DNA of 64,000 nucleotides from Stenotrophomonas chelatiphaga. GTDB lineage: Bacteria; Pseudomonadota; Gammaproteobacteria; Xanthomonadales; Xanthomonadaceae. The notes under the pieces are model-generated. The model had not been told where the DNA came from. It saw only the letters and a list, made by a program, of their open reading frames with translations, and did no database searches. Positions 17,448-25,476 of the stretch are shown piece after piece. A program made the translations under genes and the position numbers. The first letter of the stretch is position 1. The number at the start of each line of letters is the position of its first letter. The stretch lies in NCBI RefSeq assembly GCF_001431535.1, contig NZ_LDJK01000009.1, positions 1-64,000 of the forward strand, in the 5' to 3' direction.

Positions 17448-19511
17448 ATGCTCTCAGGCTTCGATGGGCTTCGCCTCGCGCACTGGCACCCGGAGATCCG
17501 CGACGACGGTGTCGTGGTGCTCAATCTCGACCGCCAGGACGCCAACGTCAATGCGATGTCCCAGGATGTCCTGCTGGAACTGGGCGACCTGATCGAGCGC
17601 ATCGCCATCGATCCGCCCAAGGGCGTGGTGATCCAATCGGCCAAGAAGGCGGGCTTCATCGCCGGCGCGGACCTGAAGGAGTTCCAGGAATTCGACCGCC
17701 GTGGCACCGTCAATGACGCCATCCGCCGCGGCCAGGTGACCTACCAGAAGCTGGCCGAGCTGCCCTGCCCGACCGTGGCCGCGATCCACGGCCACTGCCT
17801 GGGCGGCGGTACCGAACTGGCCCTGGCCTGCCGCTACCGTGTCGCCTCCAACGACAGCAGCACGCGCATCGGGCTGCCGGAAACCCAGCTGGGCATCTTC
17901 CCGGGCTGGGGCGGCAGTGCACGCCTGCCGCAGCTGGTCGGCGCCCCCGCTGCGATGGACATGATGTTGACCGGGCGCACCCTGTCGGCGTCGGCGGCGC
18001 GCAACATCGGCCTGGTGGACAAGGTGGTGGCCCCGGCCCTGCTGCTGGACACGGCCGTGGCGCTGGCGCTGAAAGGCACCGTGCGTCCGTTCAAGCAGCG
18101 TGCGACCGCCTGGGCGACCAATACCTGGCCGGCGCGCAAGCTGCTGGCCCCGCAGATGGCCAAGCAGGTCGCGCGCAAGGCCCGCAAGGAGCACTACCCT
18201 GCCCCGTACGCACTGATCAATACCTGGGAACGCAGCGGCGGCAAGCCGGTGCAGGCGCGGCTGGACGCTGAGCGGCGCGCGGTGGTGAAACTGGCCAGCA
18301 CGCCGACCGCGCGCAACCTGATCCGCATCTTCTTCCTGACCGAACGCCTGAAGGCGCTCGGCAGCGGCGACCACGGCATCCACCACGTGCACGTGGTCGG
18401 CGCGGGCGTGATGGGCGGCGACATCGCCGCCTGGTCGGCCTACAAGGGCTTCAACGTGACCCTGCAGGACCGCGAGCAGCGCTTCATCGACCCGGCCATG
18501 CAGCGCGCGCAGACCCTGTTCGAAAAGAAAGTCCGTGACGAGAGCAAGCGGCCGGCGGTGGCGGCGCGCCTGCAGGCCGACCTGGCCGGCGCGGGCGCTG
18601 CACAGGCCGATCTGGTGATCGAGGCGATCATCGAGAATCCGCAGGCCAAGCGTGACCTGTACCAGACGCTGGAGCCGAAGATGAAGGCCGATGCGCTGCT
18701 GACCACCAACACCTCCTCGATCCCGCTGATCGAACTGCGTGACCACATCCAGCGTCCGGCGCAGTTCGCCGGCCTGCATTATTTCAATCCGGTCGCGCAG
18801 ATGCCGCTGGTGGAAATCATCCACCACGACGGCATGGCACCGGAGACCGAGCGCCGCCTGGCCGCCTTCTGCAAGGCGCTGGGCAAGTTCCCGGTGCCGG
18901 TCGCCGGCACCCCCGGCTTCCTGGTCAACCGCGTGCTGTTCCCGTACATGCTCGAAGCGGCAACCGCCTATGCCGAAGGCATCCCGGGTCCGGTGATCGA
19001 CAAAGCCGCGGTGAAGTTCGGGATGCCGATGGGGCCGATCGAACTGCTCGATACGGTCGGGCTGGACGTGGCCGCCGGGGTGGGCGAGGAACTGGCCCCG
19101 TTCCTGGGCCTGCAGATTCCGGCGGCGCTGCAGACCGTCGAGCCGGGCAAGCGCGGCAAGAAGGATGGCCAGGGCATCTATGCCTGGGAAAACGGCCGCG
19201 CGAAGAAGCCGGAAGTGCCCAAGGGTTACCAGGCGCCGGGCGACCTGGAAGACCGGCTGATCCTGCCGCTGCTCAACGAGGCGGTGGCCTGCCTGCACGA
19301 GGGCGTGGTGGCCGACGCGGACCTGCTGGATGCGGGGGTGATCTTCGGCACCGGGTTCGCGCCGTTCCGCGGGGGACCGGTGCAGTACATCCGGGCGACC
19401 GGGGCCGATGCGCTGGTGGAGCGGCTGAAGGTGCTGCAGCAGCGGCATGGCGACCGGTTCTCGCCGCGGCCGGGCTGGGACAATCCGATCCTGCGCGAAG
19501 CGGTGGTTTGA
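17448..19511 (+). CDS. fadJ: FadJ/FadB-type enoyl-CoA hydratase / 3-hydroxyacyl-CoA dehydrogenase (687 aa)
   Basis: Bifunctional fatty-acid beta-oxidation protein. The N-terminal crotonase domain shows GADLKEF and the oxyanion-hole segment HGHCLGGGTELALACRYR. The C-terminal dehydrogenase has the NAD motif VVGAGVMGGDIA, the SIPL and HYFNPV motifs around the catalytic His, and PGFLVNRV. It acts on acyl-CoA in the cytosol, normally in a complex with a thiolase; no thiolase gene is adjacent. The start at 17448 (MLSGFDGL) is preferred because family similarity begins there; an in-frame ATG at 17346 would add 34 unfamiliar residues. It is divergent from rpoE. Confidence 0.9.
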   Translation: MLSGFDGLRLAHWHPEIRDDGVVVLNLDRQDANVNAMSQDVLLELGDLIERIAIDPPKGVVIQSAKKAGFIAGADLKEFQEFDRRGTVNDAIRRGQVTYQKLAELPCPTVAAIHGHCLGGGTELALACRYRVASNDSSTRIGLPETQLGIFPGWGGSARLPQLVGAPAAMDMMLTGRTLSASAARNIGLVDKVVAPALLLDTAVALALKGTVRPFKQRATAWATNTWPARKLLAPQMAKQVARKARKEHYPAPYALINTWERSGGKPVQARLDAERRAVVKLASTPTARNLIRIFFLTERLKALGSGDHGIHHVHVVGAGVMGGDIAAWSAYKGFNVTLQDREQRFIDPAMQRAQTLFEKKVRDESKRPAVAARLQADLAGAGAAQADLVIEAIIENPQAKRDLYQTLEPKMKADALLTTNTSSIPLIELRDHIQRPAQFAGLHYFNPVAQMPLVEIIHHDGMAPETERRLAAFCKALGKFPVPVAGTPGFLVNRVLFPYMLEAATAYAEGIPGPVIDKAAVKFGMPMGPIELLDTVGLDVAAGVGEELAPFLGLQIPAALQTVEPGKRGKKDGQGIYAWENGRAKKPEVPKGYQAPGDLEDRLILPLLNEAVACLHEGVVADADLLDAGVIFGTGFAPFRGGPVQYIRATGADALVERLKVLQQRHGDRFSPRPGWDNPILREAVV

Positions 19512-19533
19512 CCGCGTCTGCTTTGATGCGCCC

Positions 19534-19636
19534 GGCACGGGGAGCTGCGGCGCAGGACACGCCGTAAACCCATCCATGGGGGCTCGTTTCCGCCCGTCCG
19601 GGGCTCCAACGGTCCTGCGCGGCAGCTCCCCGTGCC
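19534..19636. repeat. Long inverted repeat element (25-bp arms)
   Basis: Arms 19534-19558 and 19612-19636 are complementary with one mismatch. The left side continues into the shared core (AGGACACGCCGTAAA..CCATCCATGG.GGCTCG) seen at 119-204 and 26993-27091. It lies downstream of fadJ, before the bidirectional terminator. Confidence 0.8.
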
Positions 19637-19699
19637 TCCGGACAGTCTCTTGGCATCCGGCGGCCCGGGAAGTAGAGACAAGGGCAACATCAACGCACA

Positions 19700-19733
19700 A
19701 AAAAAACGCGGCGCTGGGCGCCGCGTTTTTTCG
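19700..19733. terminator. Bidirectional Rho-independent terminator
   Basis: Perfect 10-bp stem AACGCGGCGC (19705-19714) / GCGCCGCGTT (19718-19727) with a 3-nt loop. An A-run lies on the left and a T-run on the right. It can serve fadJ (plus strand) and the THX gene (minus strand). Confidence 0.9.
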
Positions 19734-19752
19734 TGTTCTGCCGGTCAGCGGA

Positions 19753-19935
19753 TCAGCTGGCCTTGGCGACGGCCTTCTTGGCAACGGCCTTCTTTGCCGG
19801 GGCCTTGGCCACGGTCTTCTTGGCGACCGGAGCGGCGGCGCCGACGGCGGCCTTGCTCACGGTGTGCGAACGGGCGTTGCCGTAGCTGGCGTTGTAGCGC
19901 TTGCCCTTGGCGGTCTTGCGGTCACCCTTACCCAT
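19753..19935 (-). CDS. 30S ribosomal protein THX-like (60 aa)
   Basis: A tiny, very basic protein whose first half (MGKGDRKTAKGKRYNASYGN) matches the THX family, a 30S subunit head protein known from Thermus and widespread as a short ORF in other bacteria. The second half is an Ala/Lys/Pro-Val repeat (AKKTVAKAPAKKAVAKKAVAK) resembling histone-H1-like or nucleic-acid-binding tails and is longer than in Thermus THX. The ribosome-binding site is strong (AGGAG). A terminator follows directly. Whether it is ribosome-bound here is inferred. Confidence 0.82.
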   Translation of the reverse strand: MGKGDRKTAKGKRYNASYGNARSHTVSKAAVGAAAPVAKKTVAKAPAKKAVAKKAVAKAS

Positions 19936-20046
19936 GTCTTGAACTCCTGGCTATGTTGATTCTGATTACCCCGTGCTGACACGGGTTTGGCGGGGCCGTC
20001 TTGCTGGACGCCCCCGCGCACGATCGGAAAGCCTACCACGACGACC

Positions 20047-20460
20047 TCAATGCGCGCAGCTGGCGTCGTGTACGTGGCCGTGGTTGAGGCGCAGGTTGAC
20101 CAGGTGGGCCACGCCCACCAGCAGCCCACCGAGGGTCATCACCACCGCATGCGGCACCGGATCGTGGTGCAGCGGGTCGTACAGCACGCCCGTCCACAAT
20201 GCGACCAGACCGGGAATCAGGAAGGCCAGCGCACGCAGCGCACCGTGACGCCGATAACCCCAGACCAGGCTGAACAACCCCAGCAAGGTGACGAACACCA
20301 CCAGCGCCTGCTCCACGCCATCGCCCAGCCACACCGACAGGCCCAGCGAGGGCGCAGCGGCCAAGGCCACGGGGATGACCGCGCAGTGCACCGCGCACAG
20401 CAGTGAACCGGTGGCACCGAAGCGGTCAATCAGATGGCGCAGGCGTGGGATCAGGGGCAT
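20047..20460 (-). CDS. MerC-domain membrane protein (137 aa)
   Basis: A four-helix inner-membrane protein of the MerC family. The early CAVHC motif matches the metal-binding cysteine pair in the first helix of MerC. The C terminus is His-rich and ends in cysteine (NHGHVHDASCAH). Mercury-resistance MerC carries Hg(II), but no mer genes are nearby. The gene is divergent from a ZnuD-like zinc receptor with Zur-box-like sites between them (20485-20597), which suggests a role in zinc rather than mercury handling. That reassignment is an inference from context. The start ATG is at 20460, about 25 bases from the first Zur-like site. Confidence 0.82.
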   Translation of the reverse strand: MPLIPRLRHLIDRFGATGSLLCAVHCAVIPVALAAAPSLGLSVWLGDGVEQALVVFVTLLGLFSLVWGYRRHGALRALAFLIPGLVALWTGVLYDPLHHDPVPHAVVMTLGGLLVGVAHLVNLRLNHGHVHDASCAH

Positions 20461-20484
20461 GACTTCCAGCAGGGTCGGCGAAGC

Positions 20485-20504
20485 GTTATGGAATAATATA
20501 ACAT
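20485..20504. promoter_or_regulatory. Zur-box-like operator 1
   Basis: The 15 bases 20489-20503 match the E. coli-type Zur core TGTTATA-W-TATAACA at 7 of 7 positions in the right half and 5 of 7 in the left half. It lies just upstream of the MerC-like gene and could also reach the divergent receptor promoter. Confidence 0.6.
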
Positions 20505-20582
20505 CCCTCCTGTACCCGCACGGCCTGTTTCGCCCAGCGACTCTCTCCCGCTGTCCGCCATGGGATTCGTGCGCCCCCTTGT

Positions 20583-20597
20583 TGATACGTTATAACA
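20583..20597. promoter_or_regulatory. Zur-box-like operator 2
   Basis: It has a perfect right half TATAACA (20591-20597), a central T, and a 4-of-7 left half. It sits 17 bases before the start codon of the ZnuD-like receptor, a position suited to repression. Confidence 0.45.
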
Positions 20598-20613
20598 ATT
20601 CATTGGAAGCCCC

Positions 20614-22803
20614 ATGACTGCTCTGCGTACCCGGCCCCGTCCGCACACCCTCACCCTGGCCCTGGCGGCTGCCCTGCTGCCTGCGATGGCGATGGCCGCC
20701 GACGCCCCGGCCGACCGCCACCTGACCGAACTGTCCGAAGTGAAGGTCACCGCCTCGCCGCTGCAGGGCGATGCCGAATCGCTGGCGCGGCCGGTCGAGG
20801 TACTCGCCGGGGAACGCCTGGATGAAGCCAAGGCGGGCACCTTGGGCGACACGGTGGCCAAGCTGCCGGGCGTGCAGAGCTCGTACTTCGGCCCCGGCGT
20901 CGGCCGCCCGATCATCCGCGGACAGGAAGGCCCGCGCGTGGCCGTGCTGTCCAACGGCGTGGGCAACATGGATGCATCCACCGTCAGTGCCGACCATGCC
21001 ACCAGCATCGAACCGTTCCTGGCCGACCAGATCGAAGTGCTTAAGGGACCGGCCACCCTGCTGTTCGGCAGCGGTGCGATCGGCGGCGCGGTCAACGTGG
21101 TCGATGGCCGCATCGCCAGCGAACTGCCGGAGCGCCCGCTGAGCGGTCGCGCCGAGGTGCGCGGCAACAGTGTCAACGACGAACGCAGCGGCATGTTCCG
21201 GCTGGACGGCGTCAACGGCAACTGGGTGCTGCACGTGGATGGCCTGGTGCGCAACGGCGATGATTACCGCATCCCCGGCTACGCGGTGGTCGACGCGCTG
21301 GAAGAGCACGACCATGCACACGCTGGCGGCGATGCCGATGAACCGCGTCGCGGGACCCTGGACAACAGCTCCATCCGCACCCGCGCCGGCGGTGTCGGTG
21401 CCACCTGGCTCGGCGACGGCGGCTTCTTCGGCCTGTCGGCGGGCACCTACCGCACCAACTACGGCATTCCCAACGGCGCGCACGTGCATGCCGACGGCGA
21501 TGACCATGACCACGACCATGACCATGACCACGGCGGCGAGGAGGAAGGCGGCGACGAGCACGACGTGCGCATCGACATGGTGCAGAACCGCTTCGACGTC
21601 AAAGGCGGCATCTACAACCCGACCTCGTTCCTGAAGAACGTCACCCTGCGCGCCGGCTACACCGACTACGAGCACACCGAACTGGAAGCCGGCACCCCGG
21701 CAACCCGCTTCACCAACCAGGGCATTGAAGGCCGGTTGGAAGCGGTGCAGAACGAGATCGCCGGCTGGAACGGTGCCTTCGGCCTGCAGTTCGGCAACAG
21801 CGATTTCGGCGCCAAGGGCGAAGAGGCGTTCGTGCCGGATACCACGACCGAAAACCTCGGCCTGTTCGTGCTGCAGGAAAAGCAGTTCGGCCCGTTCAAG
21901 CTGGAACTGGGCGCGCGCCATGACCAGGTCAAGCTGGAACCGACCGGTGATTACCAGCGCCGCAAGTTCGATGCCACCAACCTGTCTGCCGCCGGCATCT
22001 GGACGCTGAATGATGCAGTGGACCTGCGCTTTGGCGTGGACAGCTCCGAGCGTGCACCGACCAATGAAGAGCTGTACGCGGCCGGTGCACACATCGCCAC
22101 GCGTTCGATCGAACTGGGCGATGCGCAGCTGAAGACCGAGCGCGGACAGCGCATCGAACTGGGCATCCACACACACAGCGAGCGCCTGGATTTCTCCGCG
22201 TCGGTGTACCAGACCAAGTTCAAGGACTTCATCTACCTGGCTGACACCGGCGTGGTGGAAGACCTGCCGGTGCGCTTGTGGGCGCAGCAGGACGCCACCT
22301 TCAAGGGCGCCGAAGCCGAGGCGCTGGTGCATCTGTTCGAAGGCAATGCCGGTGACTGGGACCTGCGGGTGTTCGGTGACTACGTCAAGGCCGAACTGGA
22401 TGGCAGTGGCAGCCGCAGCGTGGACATCGCCGTGCCGCATGGCGACCACAACCACAACTACACCGTGGACCTGGCCAACGGTGGCTACCTGCCGCGCATT
22501 TCGCCGGCACGCGTGGGCGCCGACCTGCGCTGGGCCAAGGACGGCTGGCGCGCATCGGTCGGTGCGGTGCGTTACAGCAGCCAGAAGGACACCGCGCAGA
22601 ACGAAGAACCGACCAACGGCTACACGCTGGTGGATGCGCACCTGGCGTATCGCTGGGACCGCAGTGACAGCAACAGCTACGAAGTATTCGTGGACGGCAG
22701 CAACCTGACCAACCGCGAAGTACGTCCGCACACCTCGCTGCTGCGCGACTACGCTCCGCTGCCGGGCCGTGGCGTGGCGTTCGGCATCCGCGCGTACTTC
22801 TGA
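20614..22803 (+). CDS. znuD: TonB-dependent zinc receptor, ZnuD-like (729 aa)
   Basis: Outer-membrane beta-barrel that imports its ligand using TonB energy. A signal peptide ends at AMAMAAD, the plug domain carries the family's segments (GPGVGRPIIRGQEGPRVAVLSNG, DQIEVLKGPATLLFGSGAIGG), and the C terminus ends in aromatic Phe after AFGIRAY. Two His/Asp-rich stretches (EEHDHAHAGGDAD near residue 231 and an (HD)n run near 290-310) lie in extracellular loops, as in Neisseria ZnuD, where they bind zinc. Zur-box-like sites precede it and the zur gene is about 4.4 kb away. Zinc is therefore the most likely substrate; heme has also been proposed for ZnuD relatives. Confidence 0.85.
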   Translation: MTALRTRPRPHTLTLALAAALLPAMAMAADAPADRHLTELSEVKVTASPLQGDAESLARPVEVLAGERLDEAKAGTLGDTVAKLPGVQSSYFGPGVGRPIIRGQEGPRVAVLSNGVGNMDASTVSADHATSIEPFLADQIEVLKGPATLLFGSGAIGGAVNVVDGRIASELPERPLSGRAEVRGNSVNDERSGMFRLDGVNGNWVLHVDGLVRNGDDYRIPGYAVVDALEEHDHAHAGGDADEPRRGTLDNSSIRTRAGGVGATWLGDGGFFGLSAGTYRTNYGIPNGAHVHADGDDHDHDHDHDHGGEEEGGDEHDVRIDMVQNRFDVKGGIYNPTSFLKNVTLRAGYTDYEHTELEAGTPATRFTNQGIEGRLEAVQNEIAGWNGAFGLQFGNSDFGAKGEEAFVPDTTTENLGLFVLQEKQFGPFKLELGARHDQVKLEPTGDYQRRKFDATNLSAAGIWTLNDAVDLRFGVDSSERAPTNEELYAAGAHIATRSIELGDAQLKTERGQRIELGIHTHSERLDFSASVYQTKFKDFIYLADTGVVEDLPVRLWAQQDATFKGAEAEALVHLFEGNAGDWDLRVFGDYVKAELDGSGSRSVDIAVPHGDHNHNYTVDLANGGYLPRISPARVGADLRWAKDGWRASVGAVRYSSQKDTAQNEEPTNGYTLVDAHLAYRWDRSDSNSYEVFVDGSNLTNREVRPHTSLLRDYAPLPGRGVAFGIRAYF

Positions 22804-22836
22804 CGGCTGGCCGGCTGGCCGGCCCACGGCCAGCCG

Positions 22837-23064
22837 TGGTGGGTGGCCCCCACCCATGGTGGGTCACCTACGTATGGTGGGTGACCTGCCCATGGTGGGT
22901 GACCTACCCCTGGTGGGTGACCTATCCCTGGTGGGTGGCCTAGCCCTGGTGGGTGACCTATCCCTGGTGGGTGACCTATCCCTGGTGGGTGACCTACCCC
23001 TGGTGGGTGACCTACCCCTGGTGGGTGACCTACCCCTGGTGGGTGACGACCGTTGGTCGTCACG
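22837..23064. repeat. 18-bp tandem array (12 units) ending in a shared hairpin, locus C
   Basis: Units begin TGGTGGGT at 22837, 22857 and then every 18 bases to 23037 (consensus TGGTGGGTGACCTACCCC). The last unit runs into the hairpin GTGACGACC, 3 nt, GGTCGTCAC (23043-23063) shared with loci A and B. Because 18 is a multiple of three, long repetitive open frames exist on both strands; they have no ribosome-binding site and are not genes. The array fills most of the 22804-23221 gap between the receptor and tetR. The rest shows no gene. Confidence 0.9.
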
Positions 23065-23221
23065 TTCCGCGACGTGGACAGGCGCCAGGCGCGCCTGCCA
23101 CCCCAACCGCCGCACGGCGGCTCTTCACCACCTCATCACCAATGCGACTGCGGCCTGACACTGCGCCCCCGTGGCGCAATCGACCACTGGCCGAACGGAC
23201 ATTTGTGTCCGAAAATAGCGC

Positions 23222-23788
23222 ATGCCTTCTCTCCGTGCCGACGCGGCCGCCCGCCGCGCCCTGATCCTCGATGCGGCCGACCACGTGTTCGGCAACCATG
23301 GCGTGACCGCCCCGCTGGATCTGGTGGTGGAGCGCGCACAGGTGGGACGGGCGACGCTTTACCGCAACTTCCCCGACCGCAGCGCGCTCATCGAAGCCCT
23401 GCTGCTGCGGACCGTCGACCGTATCGCGCGCCAGGTAGCCGAACTGGGCACGCGTGACGACGCACTGTTCGTGCTGCTGGACGGCATGGCCCGCCGCATC
23501 ATCGATTCGCCTGCGCTGGCCGACTACTGGCGCGCGGTGCATCCGGATGACCCCACCGTACGCGGCGCGCGCGAACGCGTGCGCACCCTGATGGAAGCCC
23601 CCATCCAGCGCGCCATCGCCGCGGGGCTGTGCCGGCCGGACCTGACCTCCACGGATATTTCACTGATCTCGGGCATGCTGGGTGCGGCCCTGCGCGGCAA
23701 GAACCGCGAAGAGCGCAGCGCACTGGCGGGCCGCGCGTTGCAGCTGCTGCGCGCAGGCCTGCAGGGAACCGGCGCCACGGAGGCCTGA
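23222..23788 (+). CDS. TetR/AcrR-family transcriptional regulator (188 aa)
   Basis: The N-terminal helix-turn-helix domain (RRALILDAADHVFGNHGVTAPLDLVVERAQVGRATLYRNFPDRSALIEALL) is typical TetR. The C-terminal ligand domain resembles the efflux-pump regulators. Its stop overlaps the start of the MFS transporter gene by one base (TGATG), so it is the first gene of a regulator-transporter-adaptor operon. By analogy with EmrR-like or TetR-controlled pumps, it probably represses its own operon and is released by a pump substrate. The inducer is unknown. Confidence 0.9.
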   Translation: MPSLRADAAARRALILDAADHVFGNHGVTAPLDLVVERAQVGRATLYRNFPDRSALIEALLLRTVDRIARQVAELGTRDDALFVLLDGMARRIIDSPALADYWRAVHPDDPTVRGARERVRTLMEAPIQRAIAAGLCRPDLTSTDISLISGMLGAALRGKNREERSALAGRALQLLRAGLQGTGATEA

Positions 23789-25467
23789 TGTCGCAGTACC
23801 TCAAGCCCATCCCGGACTGGGAGGAACACGAAAAGCCCACCCTCCCCGGCTCGGCGTCGATGCCCTGGCATCCGCCGCACCGGCGCGCGGCCTATGCGCT
23901 GGTGTCGGTGCTGGTCGCCATCACCGGCGGCCTCGGCACCGCGCTGGTCACCGCCAACCTGCCCTTCCTGCAGGGACAGCTCGGGCTGACCCCGGTGCAG
24001 GGCACCTGGCTGGTGGCGTCCTACGTGATGGTCAACGTCACCGCCAACCTGCTCGCCTTCAAGTTCCGCCAGCAGTACGGCATCCGCCTGTTCGCCGAAA
24101 TCGGTCTGGGGTTGTACGCCGCACTGGCCCTGTTGCACCTGGCCGTCGGCAGTTTCGAAACCACCGTGCTGCTGCGTGCGGCCAGCGGTTTTGCCGGCGC
24201 GGCCTGCTCCACGTTGGGCACGCTGTACATGCTGCAGTCGTTGCCGCGCCGCTACACCGGCAACCTGCTGGTGATCGGCGTGGGCCTGTCCCAGCTGGCG
24301 GTGCCGCTGGCCTGGGTGGTTTCGCCGAGCCTGGTGGGTACCGGCCAATGGCATCTGCTGTACTTCTTCGAAGCCGGACTGGCGCTGTGTGCGTTCGCGG
24401 CGGTGGTGCTGCTGAAGCTGCCACCGGGCGTGCAGATCAAGGCGTTCGAACCGCTGGATTTCCTCACCTTCGCGCTGCTGGCACCGGCCGTTGGCCTGCT
24501 GGTGGTGGTGCTGGCGCAGGGCTACGTGCGCTGGTGGACCGACACCCCGTGGCTGGGATGGGCACTGGTCGCCTCGATCACCCTGGCCACGGCAGCCTTC
24601 GTGATTGAACACTACCGGCGCAATCCGCTGCTGCAGGTGCGCTGGCTGGCCAGCCTGCCGGTGCTGCACTTCATCGTCGGCGCCTTCCTGCTGCGCTTCC
24701 TCACCACCGAACAGTCGTACGGCGTGGTCGGGCTGATGCGCACGCTCGGCATGGGCCCGGACCAGATGCGGCCGCTGTTCGCGGTGATCCTGGCCGGGGT
24801 GGTCACCGGCATCGCCGCCAGCTCGCTGACCTTCGGGCCGAAGCGGCTGATCCCGCAGGTGCTGATGGCGATCCTGCTGCTGGGCAGCGCCGCCCTGCTC
24901 GACCAGCACCGCACCAGCCTGGACCGGCCGCACGATTTCTACGTCAGCCAGTTCCTGGCCTCGGTCGGCTCGGGCATGTTCATGGGGCCGCTGATCATGC
25001 TCGGCATCACCGCCGTGCTGAAGCAGGGCGTGGACCACATGATCACCTTCCTGGTCACCCTGTCGATCACCCAGACGCTGGGCGGGCTGGCCGGTTCGGC
25101 CGTGCTGGGCACGGTGCAGCTGCATCGCGAGCAGCTGTATTCCAGCGCACTGGTCAGCCAGCTGGACCCGGCGGATCCGGTGGTGGCGCAGCGGCTGCGC
25201 CTGCAGCAGCAGCTCTATGCCGCACAGATCACCGACCCGGTACAGCGCAGCGCGCAGGGCACCGCGCAGCTGGCGCAGATCGCGCGCCGCGAAGCCAACG
25301 TGCGCGGCTTCAACGATGTATTCACGCTCAGCGGCTGGCTGGCGCTGGGCTTCCTGGGCTGGCTGCTGTCGCTGCAGGTGTGGATCGCCGCGATGAAGCA
25401 ATGGCGCAAGCGCCGTCCCTCCCCTTCCTCCCCCGCGGCGCCCGATGCGGCTGCCGCACCGCGTTGA
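23788..25467 (+). CDS. MFS drug transporter, DHA2 (EmrB) family (559 aa)
   Basis: A 14-helix proton antiporter of the inner membrane. It shows the N-terminal helices with the TANLPFLQGQLGLTPVQGTWLVASYVMVN motif typical of EmrB, and repeated hydrophobic segments throughout. Together with the HlyD-type adaptor nine bases downstream, it would form a tripartite pump. No outer-membrane channel gene is present here, so TolC or another protein must complete it. The open frame extends upstream inside tetR; the start at 23788 is set by the TGATG coupling and homology. Confidence 0.9.
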   Translation: MSQYLKPIPDWEEHEKPTLPGSASMPWHPPHRRAAYALVSVLVAITGGLGTALVTANLPFLQGQLGLTPVQGTWLVASYVMVNVTANLLAFKFRQQYGIRLFAEIGLGLYAALALLHLAVGSFETTVLLRAASGFAGAACSTLGTLYMLQSLPRRYTGNLLVIGVGLSQLAVPLAWVVSPSLVGTGQWHLLYFFEAGLALCAFAAVVLLKLPPGVQIKAFEPLDFLTFALLAPAVGLLVVVLAQGYVRWWTDTPWLGWALVASITLATAAFVIEHYRRNPLLQVRWLASLPVLHFIVGAFLLRFLTTEQSYGVVGLMRTLGMGPDQMRPLFAVILAGVVTGIAASSLTFGPKRLIPQVLMAILLLGSAALLDQHRTSLDRPHDFYVSQFLASVGSGMFMGPLIMLGITAVLKQGVDHMITFLVTLSITQTLGGLAGSAVLGTVQLHREQLYSSALVSQLDPADPVVAQRLRLQQQLYAAQITDPVQRSAQGTAQLAQIARREANVRGFNDVFTLSGWLALGFLGWLLSLQVWIAAMKQWRKRRPSPSSPAAPDAAAAPR

Positions 25468-25476
25468 GTAGACCCC

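Noticed and set aside
17454-19784. Minus-strand frame of 776 codons opposite fadJ
   Set aside because: It is the antisense shadow of a well-conserved enzyme gene; its His/Arg/Gly-rich composition is typical of reverse-frame GC-rich DNA and it has no ribosome-binding site.
20590-22857. Minus-strand frame of 755 codons opposite the zinc receptor
   Set aside because: Antisense shadow of the TonB receptor; no signal peptide, no domain.
22837-23064. CRISPR array
   Set aside because: The units are contiguous with no unique spacers; 18-bp direct tandem repeats are not a CRISPR.
22749-23158. Repetitive open frames across the 18-bp array on both strands (VGDL- or SPTRGR-type repeats)
   Set aside because: They exist only because the repeat length is a multiple of three. 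No ribosome-binding site and no protein-family likeness.
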